DNA from: Nigerium massiliense | GTDB taxonomy: Bacteria; Actinomycetota; Actinomycetes; Propionibacteriales; Propionibacteriaceae | Length of the DNA stretch: 64,000 nt | NCBI RefSeq assembly: GCF_000826085.1 | Contig: NZ_CCYM01000002.1 | Span: 434,001-498,000 of the forward strand | Direction: 5' to 3' | Part shown: positions 1-12,174 of the stretch, in pieces | Layout: every line of letters starts with the position of its first letter | Position numbering within the stretch: the stretch's first letter is position 1 | Notes under the pieces: generated by a model | Database searches by the model: none | Seen by the model: the letters and a program-made list of their open reading frames with translations, nothing else | Told to the model about the DNA's origin: nothing | Position numbers and translations under genes: made by a program

Positions 1-1
1 G

Positions 2-2401
<2,400 letters not shown>

Positions 2402-2404
2402 ATC

Positions 2405-3421
2405 ATGGATCTCAGCACGAAGTACCTGGGGCTCGACCTGGTCAGCCCGCTCGTGGCCTCCGCCGGTCCGCTGTCGCAGACGGTGGACGGCGTCCGCTCG
2501 CTCGCCGCGGGCGGAGTCGGCGCGGTCGTCCTGTATTCGCTGTTCGAGGAACAGCTCAAGACGCAGGTCACCCGCGAGATCGAGATGATCGAGGCGCACG
2601 AGGAGACCTACTCCGAGGCGACGAGCTACTTCCCGGACGCGGCGATCCCCAGCGAGAAGTCGATGGCGCACGCCTACCTGACGCTCGTGGAGGAGTCCGC
2701 GAAGGCGATCGACGTCCCGCTGATCGCCAGCCTGAACGGGTCCGGCCTGGGCGGCTGGACGGAGTTCTCGCGGCAGCTCCAGGACGCGGGGGCGTCCGCG
2801 CTGGAGCTGAACATCTATGCGGTCCCGGGAGACGTCCACGTCGACGGGCCGACGATCGAGAAGAAGCACCTGGAGATCGTCCAGGCGGTCAAGGAGAACG
2901 TCTCGATCCCCGTGGCCGTGAAGCTGTCGCCGTACTTCAGCTCGACGGGGCACATGGCACTCGATGTCCTGGAGGCAGGCGCCGACGGTCTCGTGCTGTT
3001 CAACCGCTGGCTGCAGCCGGACATCGACGTCGAGACCGTGGAGGTGCGCCCGGGCGTCGAGCTGTCGTCGCCGGCGGACGGCAAGCTTCCGCGCACCTGG
3101 ATCGCCGCCCTGCGCAACCACACGACGAAGTCGCTGGCGCTGACCTCCGGCGTCGAGACCGCCGACGACATCGTCAAGGGCCTGCTGGCCGGCGCCGACG
3201 TGGTGATGACGACCTCCGCGCTGGTGCGGCACGGCACCGACTACTCGGCGATCATGCTGGGCGGCCTCGAGGAGTGGCTGGAGCGCAAGGGCTTCGAGTC
3301 CCTGGACAAGGTCCGCGGCATGCTGGCCGTCCCGACCAACACCGACGGCGCGGCCCTGCAGCGCGCCGGCTACGTGTCCGCCCTGGAGCGAGCGAAGCAG
3401 ACCTACGGCAGCCTGGCCTGA
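2405..3421 (+). CDS. Dihydroorotate dehydrogenase-like FMN protein (non-pyrimidine context)
   Basis: A 338-residue TIM-barrel protein of the dihydroorotate dehydrogenase-like family. It opens with MDLSTKYLGLDLVSPLVASAGPL and has a C-terminal phosphate/FMN-binding segment (SGVETADDIVKGLLAGADVVMTTSAL, split here only for description). The start ATG lies 3 nt after the nifJ stop, so translation is probably coupled. Homologues of this subtype are often encoded beside PFOR rather than beside pyr genes. That placement suggests a role in the anaerobic redox system and not in pyrimidine synthesis, but the substrate is unknown. The fold and family are clear; the function is inference. Confidence 0.85.
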   Translation: MDLSTKYLGLDLVSPLVASAGPLSQTVDGVRSLAAGGVGAVVLYSLFEEQLKTQVTREIEMIEAHEETYSEATSYFPDAAIPSEKSMAHAYLTLVEESAKAIDVPLIASLNGSGLGGWTEFSRQLQDAGASALELNIYAVPGDVHVDGPTIEKKHLEIVQAVKENVSIPVAVKLSPYFSSTGHMALDVLEAGADGLVLFNRWLQPDIDVETVEVRPGVELSSPADGKLPRTWIAALRNHTTKSLALTSGVETADDIVKGLLAGADVVMTTSALVRHGTDYSAIMLGGLEEWLERKGFESLDKVRGMLAVPTNTDGAALQRAGYVSALERAKQTYGSLA

Positions 3422-3468
3422 ACCGTTGCGGGCGGACGTCCGCGGGGGTGAGCGGGGCCCGGTTCAGG
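3417..3468 (+). terminator. Inverted repeat after the nifJ operon
   Basis: CCTGAACCG (3417-3425) pairs with CGGTTCAGG (3460-3468). A GC-rich inner hairpin around the GGACGTCC palindrome lies between them. There is no U-tract, as is usual in high-G+C actinomycetes. It overlaps the stop codon of the upstream gene. Confidence 0.4.
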
Positions 3469-3523
3469 GGTCGATCGGCCTGTGAGTACACTCGGGCCCA
3501 GCCGTCGACCTGAGGGGTGAGGA

Positions 3524-4930
3524 ATGCCTGCGCTGCACCAGCACCGGGACGCCCCAGGCACCGGCCGTACCGCCCCTGGACGCGAACTCGCGTCGCCGGA
3601 CAGCCAGGGTTCCGGCGCGACCGAGCGCCGCACCGAGCGCCCGCTGCGCGTGGCCCTGTTCACCGACAACTACGGCCCCGGCCACTCGGGGCTGCTCTAC
3701 GCGGTCCAGTTCATCGAGGGCGAGCTTCTCAAGTGCGGGCACCGCGTCCTCGTCGTCGCCCCGCAGGCGAAGGGCCCGAACCCCTACAAGGACGCCCCCG
3801 GCCGCCGCGAGATGCGGCTGCCGTCGCTGCTGATCCCGGGCTTCCCGGCGCGCGTCGCGAGCGGAACGGGCTTCGAGAAGGCGCTGGAGGAGTTCGAGAA
3901 GGACCCGCCCGACATCATCCACGTGCACGGCCTCGGTCCCATCGGCATGCTCGGCGTGTGGGCGGCCGACCGCTGCGACGTCCCGCTCATCACCACCTGG
4001 CACACGGACTTCGAGGCCTACGCCAGCCACTACAGCCACCTGACGCCGTTCCTGGACGCCTACTACCGGCTCCTGCGGGTTTCCGCGAACGGCATGAACC
4101 GGCCGTCCCTGAAGGACATGCGGCAGTGGGTCAGCAAATGGCCTCGGCGCGGCATCTCGCGGCGTTCGCTGCTGGGCGCGGCGCGGGACATGCTCGAGGC
4201 GTCCGAGTTGGTCACGACACCCTCGGACAAGACGGCCGTGCGGGTGCGCGAGCTGGCGCCGCACTCCCGCATCCGCGTGGTGCCCAACGGCGCGGACGCC
4301 CTCCCGCCACACCAGCCCCTGGCGCAGCCGCCGGGACCCCGGATCATCTATGTGGGGCGCATCGCCCCGGAGAAGGGCATCGGCCTGCTGCTGGAGGCCT
4401 TCGAGTGGGTGCGCGAGGAGGTGCCGGACGCCGAGCTGATGGTCGTCGGGGACTGGCGCAAGTCGCAGTCGCTCAAGCAGAAGCTGTCCCGAGCGCGGCG
4501 ACGCGGCGGCGTCACGTTGGTGGGGCAGGTGCCGCGGGACCGGCTGCGCCCCTACTACGAGTCCGCGGACGTCTTCGCCTTCCCGTCCCTGACCGACACG
4601 CAGGCGCTGGTGCTGCACGAGGCGGCGCACGCGGGGCTGCCGATCGTCTCGGTCGACCACGAGCTGCGGCTGGTCATCGACGAAGGTGTCAACGGGCTGT
4701 TCGCCCGGCCGACCCCGGAGTCGTTCGCCCGCGCCCTGGTATCGATGCTGCGCAAGCTCAAGGATCCCGACTTCAAGGCCCGCGCCCAGGCCCGCAGCCA
4801 CGAGATGGCCGGCTGGTGGACGATCGACCATCAGTCCGAGGAGATCGTGCGGCTTTATGAGGATCTCGCCGCCTGCGTCCCTATCGAGGAGCGGATGAAC
4901 GCGGTGCCGCCCGACGAGACCTCTCGCTGA
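3524..4930 (+). CDS. GT4-family glycosyltransferase
   Basis: A 468-residue GT-B fold glycosyltransferase. After a disordered N-terminus of about 40 residues comes the acceptor domain (RVALFTDNYGPGHSG; GHRVLVVAP; IIHVHGLGPIGMLG). The GT4 donor domain follows (RIIYVGRIAPEKGI; a late motif with ALVLHEAAHAGLPIVSVDH standing in for the usual E-x7-E). The family transfers sugar from nucleotide-sugar donors to lipids, glycans or small molecules; the acceptor here cannot be read from sequence. The ATG at 3524 has a good ribosome site (GGTGAGGA). The gene stands alone between nifJ and phoA. Confidence 0.86.
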   Translation: MPALHQHRDAPGTGRTAPGRELASPDSQGSGATERRTERPLRVALFTDNYGPGHSGLLYAVQFIEGELLKCGHRVLVVAPQAKGPNPYKDAPGRREMRLPSLLIPGFPARVASGTGFEKALEEFEKDPPDIIHVHGLGPIGMLGVWAADRCDVPLITTWHTDFEAYASHYSHLTPFLDAYYRLLRVSANGMNRPSLKDMRQWVSKWPRRGISRRSLLGAARDMLEASELVTTPSDKTAVRVRELAPHSRIRVVPNGADALPPHQPLAQPPGPRIIYVGRIAPEKGIGLLLEAFEWVREEVPDAELMVVGDWRKSQSLKQKLSRARRRGGVTLVGQVPRDRLRPYYESADVFAFPSLTDTQALVLHEAAHAGLPIVSVDHELRLVIDEGVNGLFARPTPESFARALVSMLRKLKDPDFKARAQARSHEMAGWWTIDHQSEEIVRLYEDLAACVPIEERMNAVPPDETSR

Positions 4931-4993
4931 GCGAAGGCCTGGCCGCATCCTGCCCGGTCCGTTCGGCGACAGGGAAGAACGCCCCAGCCCTTG

Positions 4994-5026
4994 GGGTGAA
5001 GTCAGGGTGAACTCAGGGTCGCGTCC
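4994..5026 (-). promoter_or_regulatory. PHO-box-like 11-bp direct repeats (PhoP operator)
   Basis: Three adjacent 11-bp units, GGGTGAAGTCA, GGGTGAACTCA and GGGTCGCGTCC, lie at 4994-5026. Read on the minus strand the first two are CTTCACC and GTTCACC units, matching the actinobacterial PHO-box pattern of GTTCACC plus four bases repeated every 11 bp. A further forward GTTCACC with a weak second unit lies at 5067-5088. Both are upstream of the alkaline phosphatase, so phosphate-starvation control by PhoP is the natural reading. Confidence 0.6.
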
Positions 5027-5166
5027 GGCGATCCGGAACGGTGTCATCGCCGGCGGGTCAGCAGTTGTTCACCCAGACGTCGCCGGGTTGGCGTCTGCTT
5101 GCCGCTCTGGAGAATGAGAATCCCTCACAGGGACATCCCCGACATCCTCGCTCGAAGGGACCATCA

Positions 5167-6618
5167 ATGAAGAACTCTCGCCGCCTGCTGACCGCAGGCG
5201 CCGCCGCTGCTCTCGTCGCCAGCTGCGCGCTCTCGGCCAACGCCTACTCCTTCGCTCCGTTGCTGGACCGCTCGGCCAATGGCCGTCTCTCCGAGCCGGG
5301 TGGAGCCGCCCGCCTCGACGGCGACCAGACCAGCACCATCCGGGCCTCGATCCAGAAGCCGGGCGCCAAGAACGTCATCCTGATCATCGGTGACGGCATG
5401 GGTGCCTCCGAGATCACCATCGCCCGCAACTACCTCGTGGGCGCCGGCCAGGCGCTGGGCGGCATCGACGCCCTGCCGCTGTCCGGCTTCATGACGCACT
5501 ACTCCCTGCGCAAGGACGGCAAGCCGGACTACACGCCCGACTCCGCCGCCACCGGCACCGCCTGGGCCACCGGCGTCAAGACCTACGACAACGCGATCTC
5601 GGTCGACATCAACGAGAAGCCGCACCAGACGCTGCTCGAGTACGCCAAGAAGACCGGCCGTGCGACCGGAGACATCACCACCTCCGAGATCCAGGACGCG
5701 ACCCCCGCCGTCCAGGTCGCCAAGGTGAGCCTGCGCAAGTGCTACGGCCCCGAGGCCACCAGCAAGGACTGCCCCGCCTTCGCCAAGGAGAAGGGCGGCC
5801 TCGGCTCGATCTCCGAGCAGCTGCTCGACACCCGCCCCGACGTCACCCTGGGTGGCGGCTCCAAGACCTTCAGCGAGAAGGCCAAGGCCGGCCGGTGGGC
5901 GGGCAAGACCCTCGAGCAGCAGGCCCGCGAGCGCGGCTACAACTACATCACCGAGAAGGACCAGCTCGCCGGCGTCCGCGCCGCCAACCAGAACAAGCCG
6001 GTCCTCGGCCTGTTCGACGAGGGCAACCTGCCGGTGAAGTTCAACGAGCTGGTGGCCACCAAGGGTGGCGCCGAAGAGGGCAAGGCTGCTCAGCGCTGCA
6101 CCGTCAACGACAAGTGGCGCAAGGTCCCGGCCCTGGGCGACATGACCCGCAAGTCGATCGACCTGCTCTCCAACAACGACAAGGGCAAGAAGAACGGCTT
6201 CTTCCTGCAGGTCGAGTCCGCCTCGATCGACAAGAAGGACCACGCCGCCGACGCCTGCGGTCAGATCGGTGAGACCGATCAGATCAACGACGCCGTCAAG
6301 GCCGCCCTCTCCTTCGCCAAGAAGGACGGCAACACCCTCGTCATCGTGACCGCGGACCACGCGCACACGAGCCAGATCGTCGACGGCCCGACCCCGGGTC
6401 TGGACACCAAGCTGCTCACCAACGAGGGCTCCGAGATGGTCGTGACCTACGGCACCTCCCCCGCCGGCGGCTCGCAGCAGCACACCGGCGCTGAGGTGCC
6501 CGTCGCTGCCTACGGTCCCGGTGCTGCCAACGTCGTCGGCCTGATCGACCAGACCGACCTGAACGCCATCATCAAGAACGGCTTCAACTCCTACAAGAAG
6601 GGCGGCCACCGCCGCTGA
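5167..6618 (+). CDS. phoA: Secreted alkaline phosphatase, PhoA type
   Basis: A 483-residue alkaline phosphatase of the E. coli PhoA type, a metal-dependent phosphomonoesterase exported to scavenge phosphate. The catalytic Ser is residue 126 in PDSAATGTAW. Metal-ligand motifs are NVILIIGDGMG near the N-terminus and VTADHAHTSQIV near the C-terminus. The start at 5167 is chosen because it gives a clean signal peptide (MKNSRRLLTAG, an Ala-rich core, then a site near ANAYS) and has GAAGGGA 6-7 nt upstream; a longer frame from 5041 would bury this signal. PHO-box-like repeats lie upstream and a strong hairpin downstream. Confidence 0.95.
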   Translation: MKNSRRLLTAGAAAALVASCALSANAYSFAPLLDRSANGRLSEPGGAARLDGDQTSTIRASIQKPGAKNVILIIGDGMGASEITIARNYLVGAGQALGGIDALPLSGFMTHYSLRKDGKPDYTPDSAATGTAWATGVKTYDNAISVDINEKPHQTLLEYAKKTGRATGDITTSEIQDATPAVQVAKVSLRKCYGPEATSKDCPAFAKEKGGLGSISEQLLDTRPDVTLGGGSKTFSEKAKAGRWAGKTLEQQARERGYNYITEKDQLAGVRAANQNKPVLGLFDEGNLPVKFNELVATKGGAEEGKAAQRCTVNDKWRKVPALGDMTRKSIDLLSNNDKGKKNGFFLQVESASIDKKDHAADACGQIGETDQINDAVKAALSFAKKDGNTLVIVTADHAHTSQIVDGPTPGLDTKLLTNEGSEMVVTYGTSPAGGSQQHTGAEVPVAAYGPGAANVVGLIDQTDLNAIIKNGFNSYKKGGHRR

Positions 6619-6642
6619 GTGACGTTACCGTCGCGCGAACAA

Positions 6643-6674
6643 GACGGGGTGGGGCCGAATGGCCCCGCCCCGTC
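6643..6674 (+). terminator. Strong hairpin terminator after phoA
   Basis: A 14-bp stem, GACGGGGTGGGGCC (6643-6656) with GGCCCCGCCCCGTC (6661-6674), has one G-T wobble and a GAAT loop. It lies 24 nt past the phoA stop. Confidence 0.75.
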
Positions 6675-6880
6675 GTCGCGTCCGGGTGGTGTCCGACACG
6701 CGCCAAAGTGACCGCCCCTCCCCTTCACAGGCCCCGGCCGACTCGACCGTGCGAAGTCAGAACCACTACCCGGACGCGTCCAGCTGCTCACCTGCCCCCC
6801 GGCACCTCTCTTCGCAGCCCTGGCACCGGAGCGAACAAGGCACTTGACCCTCCCGCAGCGTGAGTCTCTTGGATGGCCGC

Positions 6881-7534
6881 ATGGATCCCTCGCACGACAG
6901 GCAACCGTCACCTGTCGAGGAGCTGGCCACCGCGCTCGAATCACCCGACTCATCGATCAGGCTCAAGGCGGCCATGCTGGCCGGCACCTATCCAGAGCCG
7001 ACCGTGCTCGGACACTTGATCGATCGCTGCAGGGTAGAGGGTGACTTCTACGTGCGCGAAATGTTGACCTGGGCCCTGATCCAACACGCACGGCCCTCGG
7101 TGATCCCCCTCCTGAGGACCGAACTGAGCTCAGGAGTGCCGCAGGCCCGGTCACAGGCCCTTCACACGCTTTCCAAGCTCGTCGTTCCTGAGAGCTGGCC
7201 CTGGGTGTTCCCCCACCTCCTCGAGGACGCCGACGATGAGGTCGCCCGGGCTGCTTGGCGGGTCGCCGTAGCGATTGTCCCCAGGGGTAGCGAGTCAGAC
7301 CTGCTGGCGATTCTGATCGACCAGTTGGGACGCGGGGATCTGGAGGTGAAGAAGAGCTTGGCCAGGGCTCTGGTCGAACTCGAGATCATCCACCCACCTG
7401 TCACTGCCACGCTCAGGGACACCGTTGGGACCTCCACGAGGGAGGCCGGCGCGCACGCGCAAGCCACCATCAAGCTGATCAACGACCCGGGGGCCAGCTT
7501 CCCCGCATTGCTCGCTGAAGCCTCACGGATATAG
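6881..7534 (+). CDS. HEAT-repeat protein
   Basis: A soluble protein of about 217 residues built of alpha-helical HEAT-like repeats (for example VIPLLRTELSSG, WPWVFPHLLEDADDEVARAAWRVA, LLAILIDQLGRGDLEVKKSLARAL). Such scaffolds bind proteins or metallo-cofactors; no catalytic motif is visible and no function can be named. The start is uncertain: ATG 6881 (MDPSHDRQ) is preferred, while GTG 6860 would add seven residues. It lies alone between the phoA terminator and htpX. Its A/T use is slightly higher than its neighbours, which may hint at a different history. Confidence 0.7.
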   Translation: MDPSHDRQPSPVEELATALESPDSSIRLKAAMLAGTYPEPTVLGHLIDRCRVEGDFYVREMLTWALIQHARPSVIPLLRTELSSGVPQARSQALHTLSKLVVPESWPWVFPHLLEDADDEVARAAWRVAVAIVPRGSESDLLAILIDQLGRGDLEVKKSLARALVELEIIHPPVTATLRDTVGTSTREAGAHAQATIKLINDPGASFPALLAEASRI

Positions 7535-7758
7535 ATCGCCGTCACTTACGCGACGCATGATGCCACCAAGAGGTCTGGCCAAGACAAGGGTTCTCGGGCG
7601 CCACGGCGTCCAGCGTCATGTGGTCGCATCTTGTTGCTCCAGGTCGCAACTCGGCGGGTGTCGGACAGGTGGACGCTCTCGCTCAGGGATCCCCCGGGGC
7701 CGCCCCTGGACCGACGCCTGGCGGGAATCCGGGCGACCTGCGCGGGCGTTGAGCAGGC

Positions 7759-8649
7759 ATGCATGGCCATAACAACGGTGTGAAGTCCGCCCTTCTGCTG
7801 GGCGGCATGTTCGGGCTGCTCCTGCTCATCGGTGGCGGGTTGTCGGCCTACTCGGGTTCGTCGTCGTTCATCTGGATCTTCGGCCTCATGGGCGTGGCCA
7901 GCACGTTCTACTCGTACTGGAACAGCGACAAGCTGGCGATCCGGGCGATGAACGCCCAGCCGGTCAGCGCGCAGCAGGCGCCGCAGCTGTACCGCATCGT
8001 CGAGGAGCTCTCGGCCAAGGCGCAGCAGCCGATGCCCGCGATCTACATCGCCCCGACCGGCGCCCCCAACGCGTTCGCCACCGGACGTAACCCGCAGCAC
8101 GCGGCCGTCTGCGTCACCGGCGGCATCCTGGAGCTGCTGGACGAGCGGGAGATCCGCGCGGTGCTCGGCCACGAGCTCATGCACGTGTACAACCGCGACA
8201 TCATGACGAGCTCGATCGCCGCGGGCATGGCGGGCATCATCTCGACGATCGGTCAGGCGCTGAGCTTCGGCACGATGTTCGGCGGGCGCGGTTCCTCCGA
8301 CCGCAACCCCGCGGGCGTCCTCGCGACGCTGGCGGCCGCGCTTCTCGCGCCGTTGGCCGCCGCGGTCATCCAGTTCGCGTTGAGCCGCACCCGCGAGTTC
8401 GACGCCGACGAGGACGGCTCGCGGCTCACCGGCGATCCGCTCGGGCTGGCGTCCGCGCTGGAGAAGCTGGAGCGGGGCACCCAGGCCCGCCCGCTGAAGC
8501 CGACGAAGCGGCTGGTGGACACGAGCCACTCGTTTATCGCCAACCCGTTCCGCGCCGGCGACGTGCAGCAGATTTTCGCCACGCACCCGCCGATGGATCA
8601 GCGCATCGCCCGGCTCTACGACCAGGCCCGCCAGCTCGGCCAGCTCTGA
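7759..8649 (+). CDS. htpX: Membrane zinc metalloprotease HtpX
   Basis: A 296-residue M48B protease that degrades misfolded membrane proteins. Two N-terminal membrane segments (about residues 10-30 and 33-50) precede the zinc site HELMH at residues 138-142. Two more hydrophobic segments follow, and then the third-ligand region (SRTREFDADEDGS). The opening MHGHNNGVKSALLLGG is typical of the actinobacterial HtpX family, which fixes the start. The 224 bp upstream hold no gene that I can recognise. A terminator hairpin follows. Confidence 0.95.
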   Translation: MHGHNNGVKSALLLGGMFGLLLLIGGGLSAYSGSSSFIWIFGLMGVASTFYSYWNSDKLAIRAMNAQPVSAQQAPQLYRIVEELSAKAQQPMPAIYIAPTGAPNAFATGRNPQHAAVCVTGGILELLDEREIRAVLGHELMHVYNRDIMTSSIAAGMAGIISTIGQALSFGTMFGGRGSSDRNPAGVLATLAAALLAPLAAAVIQFALSRTREFDADEDGSRLTGDPLGLASALEKLERGTQARPLKPTKRLVDTSHSFIANPFRAGDVQQIFATHPPMDQRIARLYDQARQLGQL

Positions 8650-8665
8650 GCGCCCCCGCGCCCCC

Positions 8666-8694
8666 AGGCCGCCCGGTACGACGCCGGGCGGCCT
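8666..8694 (+). terminator. Bidirectional terminator between htpX and the Gfo/Idh gene
   Basis: A perfect 11-bp stem, AGGCCGCCCGG (8666-8676) with CCGGGCGGCCT (8684-8694), has a 7-nt loop and sits between convergent genes. Confidence 0.7.
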
Positions 8695-8751
8695 CGTCGC
8701 GTTCCGGTCGGGTGGGCGCGTTCCACAGCGGTTCAGCTCGTGGGGAAGGGG

Positions 8752-9792
8752 TCAGTGCGCGTCGGCCCGATGCAACCCGACGATCTCGCGGCACGCGCTG
8801 GAGCGGCGGGCGGCGTCGATGACCTCGGCGACGCGGACGCCCGCCTCCGCCTCGACCGGCATCGCCGCCTGCGGGTCGGGCGCGCCCAAGGCGGCGAACA
8901 CCCCACGGTAGAAGTCGGCGTGGCCTCCGGGGACGCGCGGGGCGGGCTCGCGCTCGGGCCCGGACACGAACCAGCCGGCGTGCTCGGCGTCCGCGTCGTT
9001 CCAGTGCGGGTACGCATACGACTCCTCGACCTGATCGTGGTAGACGTAGGCGCCCTGGCTGCCCAGCACGTTCATCCGCAGCCTGGGCTGGGCCGTCACC
9101 GACGTCGTCGTCAGGTGGGTGATGCCGCCTCGGACGTGGGTGAGCGCGAGGAAGGCGTCGTCGTCCGACGGCGAGAGACGGGAGCGCAGCTCGGCGTAGA
9201 CCGACGCGACGGGGCCGAGCAACTGCAGCGCGAAGTCGATGACGTGCGGGCCGAGGTCGAGCAGCACTCCCCCGCCGTCGGCGGGTGGGGCGTCCTCGCG
9301 CCAGCGGTGCCGCGGGACGGGCCGCCAGCGGTCCCAGCCGAAGTCGAGACGCCACGTCTCGCCGAGCCGGCCGCGGCGGGCGGCGTCCAGGACGACCAGC
9401 GGGGCCGGGTCCCAGCGGCGCTGGTGATACACCGCGAACGGGACGCCCGCCGACGTCGCCTCGTCGACGATGAGCCGGGCCTCCTCGGCCGACGGGGCCA
9501 GCGGCTTCTCGATGACGAACGGGCGACCGGCGGCGATCGCGGCCTGCGCGTGCTGCACGTGCTTGCCGGACGGCGTGACGATCGCCACGAGGTCGAGGTC
9601 GTCGAGGGCGAGCAGCGCGTCGAGGTCGTCCACGATGCGTGCCTGCGGATGCTCCGCGCGCGCCTGTTCGACGCGCTCGGGATTCGAGGTGGCGATGGCG
9701 GCGATCTCGCCTCCGGCCTCGAGGATGAAGGGGGCGTGCAGGGTACGGCCAGCGGCGTAGCCGGCCAGTCCCACGCGGATCGGTGCCATCAT
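8752..9792 (-). CDS. Gfo/Idh/MocA-family oxidoreductase
   Basis: A 346-residue NAD(P)-dependent dehydrogenase. The N-terminal Rossmann half has VGLAGYAAGRTLHAPFI, the family nucleotide motif, and the conserved EKPLAPSAEEA lysine segment near residue 95. The C-terminal alpha/beta half carries GGGVLLDLGPHVIDFALQLLG. The family oxidises or reduces sugars, inositols and related compounds; the substrate is not readable. It lies 45 nt downstream of copA on the same strand and could be read from the copper operon, although a functional link is not obvious. MM at the start leaves a one-codon ambiguity. Confidence 0.88.
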   Translation of the reverse strand: MMAPIRVGLAGYAAGRTLHAPFILEAGGEIAAIATSNPERVEQARAEHPQARIVDDLDALLALDDLDLVAIVTPSGKHVQHAQAAIAAGRPFVIEKPLAPSAEEARLIVDEATSAGVPFAVYHQRRWDPAPLVVLDAARRGRLGETWRLDFGWDRWRPVPRHRWREDAPPADGGGVLLDLGPHVIDFALQLLGPVASVYAELRSRLSPSDDDAFLALTHVRGGITHLTTTSVTAQPRLRMNVLGSQGAYVYHDQVEESYAYPHWNDADAEHAGWFVSGPEREPAPRVPGGHADFYRGVFAALGAPDPQAAMPVEAEAGVRVAEVIDAARRSSACREIVGLHRADAH

Positions 9793-9837
9793 CGGACCTC
9801 TCGTCGGTGTCCGCTCAGCCTACCGGCCGGACCCCGC

Positions 9838-12036
9838 TCAGCGCTGCGCCCGGAACGCGTTCAGCCGCAGGCTGTTGCCGACGACGAACACGGACGACAG
9901 CGCCATGGCGGCCGCCGCGATCATCGGGTTGAGCAGGCCGAACGCCGCCAGCGGGATGGCAGCGACGTTGTACGCGAACGCCCAGAACAGGTTCTGCCTG
10001 ATCGTGCGCAGCGTCGCCCGGGACAGCCGGACGGCGTCCGCGGCCACCCGCAGGTCGCCGCGCATCAGCGTGATGTCGGACGCCTCCATCGCCGCGTCCG
10101 TGCCGGTGCCCATGGCCAGGCCCAGATCGGCCTGCGCGAGCGCGGCGGCGTCGTTGACGCCGTCGCCGACCATCGCCGTGGTGAACCCGCGGGCCTGATG
10201 ATCGCGGACGACCTGCACCTTGTCTTCGGGCCGCACCCCGGCGATGACCTCGTCGATGCCGACCTGGGACGCGACGGCCCGCGCCGCCTGCTCGTTGTCG
10301 CCGGTCAGCAGCACCGGCGTCAGGCCCTGGGCGCGCAGGTCACGGATCGCGTCGGCGGACGTCTCCTTGACGGTGTCCGAGACGGCCACGACACCCACCG
10401 GCCGGCCCTCGACGGTGACGACCACGGCGGTCTGACCGGCCTGCTCGGCGGAGGCCAGGGCGGTCTCCAGCGCGTCAGGAAGGGCGGCGGCGTGGCGTCC
10501 GACGGTGACGGACCGGCCGTCGACGGTGGCCCGGACTCCGGCGCCCGGCGCGTTCTCGAAGGCGGTGAGCGCACCCAGCGTGGGGCTGGCCGCGGTGATG
10601 GCGCGGGCGATCGGGTGCTCCGAGCCCGACTCGGCCGTGGCGGCCAGCCGCAGCACCTCGTCGTCGGACAGCCCGACGGTGGTGACGGACGCGACCTGCA
10701 TGCGCCCGGTGGTGATCGTTCCGGTCTTGTCGAGCAGGATCGCGTCGATGGCCCGGGCATGCTCGAGCACCTCGGGCCCGCGGATGAGGATCCCGAGCTG
10801 GGAGCCGCGCAGGGTCCCGACCAGCAGGGCCGTGGGGGTGGCGAGCCCGAGCGCGCAGGGGCACGCGATGATGAGCACGGCCACGGCCGCGGTGGCCGCG
10901 AAGACGGCCCCGGCGCCGGCCAAGAGCCAGGCCACCAGGGTGATCAGCGAGATCACCAGCACGACGGGCACGAAGATCCCGGAGATGCGATCGGCGAGGG
11001 CCTGGACGGGCGCTTTTCCGGTCTGGGCCTCCTCGACGAGGCGTCCCATCTGGGCGAGCTGCGTGTCGGAGCCGACGCGGGTGGCGCGGACGACGAGGCG
11101 TCCGTTGGCGTTGACGGTGGCGCCGACCACGGCGTCCCCGGGGCCCTTTTCGACGGGCACGGACTCGCCGGTGACCATCGATTCGTCGATCGCGGACGTC
11201 CCCGTGACGATGACGCCGTCGGTGGCAACCTTCTCGCCGGGTCGCACGACGAACTCGTCCCCGACGGCCAGGCGGTCGACCGGGACGCGACGTTCTACTC
11301 CGTTCACCAGCACGGACGCCTCGGCAACCCCCAGCTCGAGAAGGGCCCGCATGGCGTCCCCGCTGGACTGGCGGGAGCGGGCCTCGAAGTAGCGTCCGAG
11401 CAGCAGGAACGTGATGATCGCCACGACGGCTTCGAAGTAGATGGACGCCTCACCGCCGTGCTGCATCGGCATCAGCTCGAACGGGTGGGTGTAGCCGATG
11501 ACGCCGGCCCCGCCGAACAGCAGCGCGTAGACCGACCAGGCGAAGCCGGCGGTGGTGCCGAGGCTGATCAGGGTGTCCATGGTGGTGGCGCCGTGCCGCA
11601 GGTTCACCAGCGTGGAGCGGTGGAACCGCCAGCCGCAGACGAAGTACACGGGGATCGTCAGGGCGAAGCAGACCCACTGCCAGCCTGGGAACTGCCAGGC
11701 CGGGACCATCGACAGCACAATGACGGGCACCGCCAGCACGGCCGACACGATCGCGGTGCGGCGCAGCTTGCCGACGTGGTCGACGGGCTCGTCGGCCGGG
11801 TCCGGCTCCTTGGCGCCGTAGCCGGTCTTCTCCACGGTGGCGATGAGGTCGTCCACCGTCGTCGTGGCCGGGTAGAGCACCTTGGCCTTCTCGGTGGCGT
11901 AGTTGACGGACGCGTCGACGCCGTCCATCTTGTTGAGCTTCTTCTCGATGCGGGCGGCGCAGGATGCGCAGGTCATTCCGCTGATATCGAGGTCGACCGA
12001 CGAACGCTCCTTCGCCGGGCGCGGGTGGGTGGTCAT
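9838..12036 (-). CDS. copA: Copper-exporting P1B-type ATPase
   Basis: A 732-residue heavy-metal P-type ATPase that pumps Cu(I) out of the cytoplasm. It has one N-terminal HMA domain with GMTCASC (about residues 20-26), eight membrane segments, and the transmembrane metal site [10 protein letters not shown]. The phosphorylation motif is DKTGT (Asp436), followed by the [11 protein letters not shown] motif and [16 protein letters not shown]. The csoR-copZ-copA order on one strand, with a CsoR-type site upstream, supports copper rather than cobalt or silver. A GC-rich hairpin separates it from copZ. Confidence 0.95.
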   Translation of the reverse strand: MTTHPRPAKERSSVDLDISGMTCASCAARIEKKLNKMDGVDASVNYATEKAKVLYPATTTVDDLIATVEKTGYGAKEPDPADEPVDHVGKLRRTAIVSAVLAVPVIVLSMVPAWQFPGWQWVCFALTIPVYFVCGWRFHRSTLVNLRHGATTMDTLISLGTTAGFAWSVYALLFGGAGVIGYTHPFELMPMQHGGEASIYFEAVVAIITFLLLGRYFEARSRQSSGDAMRALLELGVAEASVLVNGVERRVPVDRLAVGDEFVVRPGEKVATDGVIVTGTSAIDESMVTGESVPVEKGPGDAVVGATVNANGRLVVRATRVGSDTQLAQMGRLVEEAQTGKAPVQALADRISGIFVPVVLVISLITLVAWLLAGAGAVFAATAAVAVLIIACPCALGLATPTALLVGTLRGSQLGILIRGPEVLEHARAIDAILLDKTGTITTGRMQVASVTTVGLSDDEVLRLAATAESGSEHPIARAITAASPTLGALTAFENAPGAGVRATVDGRSVTVGRHAAALPDALETALASAEQAGQTAVVVTVEGRPVGVVAVSDTVKETSADAIRDLRAQGLTPVLLTGDNEQAARAVASQVGIDEVIAGVRPEDKVQVVRDHQARGFTTAMVGDGVNDAAALAQADLGLAMGTGTDAAMEASDITLMRGDLRVAADAVRLSRATLRTIRQNLFWAFAYNVAAIPLAAFGLLNPMIAAAAMALSSVFVVGNSLRLNAFRAQR

Positions 12037-12116
12037 GGGTCCTCGCTGGTGACGGAGGGCCGGCCGGTGGGGCGCCCGCTCGGGGCGCGGACCGGAGGGC
12101 CCTGGACGACAAGGGT

Positions 12117-12142
12117 GGCGCCCGCCCGCTGGGGCGGGCGCC
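12117..12142. terminator. Hairpin between copZ and copA
   Basis: A perfect 11-bp stem, GGCGCCCGCCC (12117-12127) with GGGCGGGCGCC (12132-12142), has loop GCTG. CTTTTC follows on the plus strand, so it looks like an intrinsic terminator in the plus direction, yet both flanking genes run minus. In the minus direction it lacks a U-tract and may only slow or attenuate transcription into copA. Confidence 0.45.
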
Positions 12143-12174
12143 CTTTTCTGTTGTCGGGTGAGGGGGCCTGGAGG

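Noticed and set aside
5164..6609. A 481-codon minus-strand frame opposite phoA
   Set aside because: Val/Gly/Leu-rich shadow; the plus strand gives PhoA with all active-site motifs.
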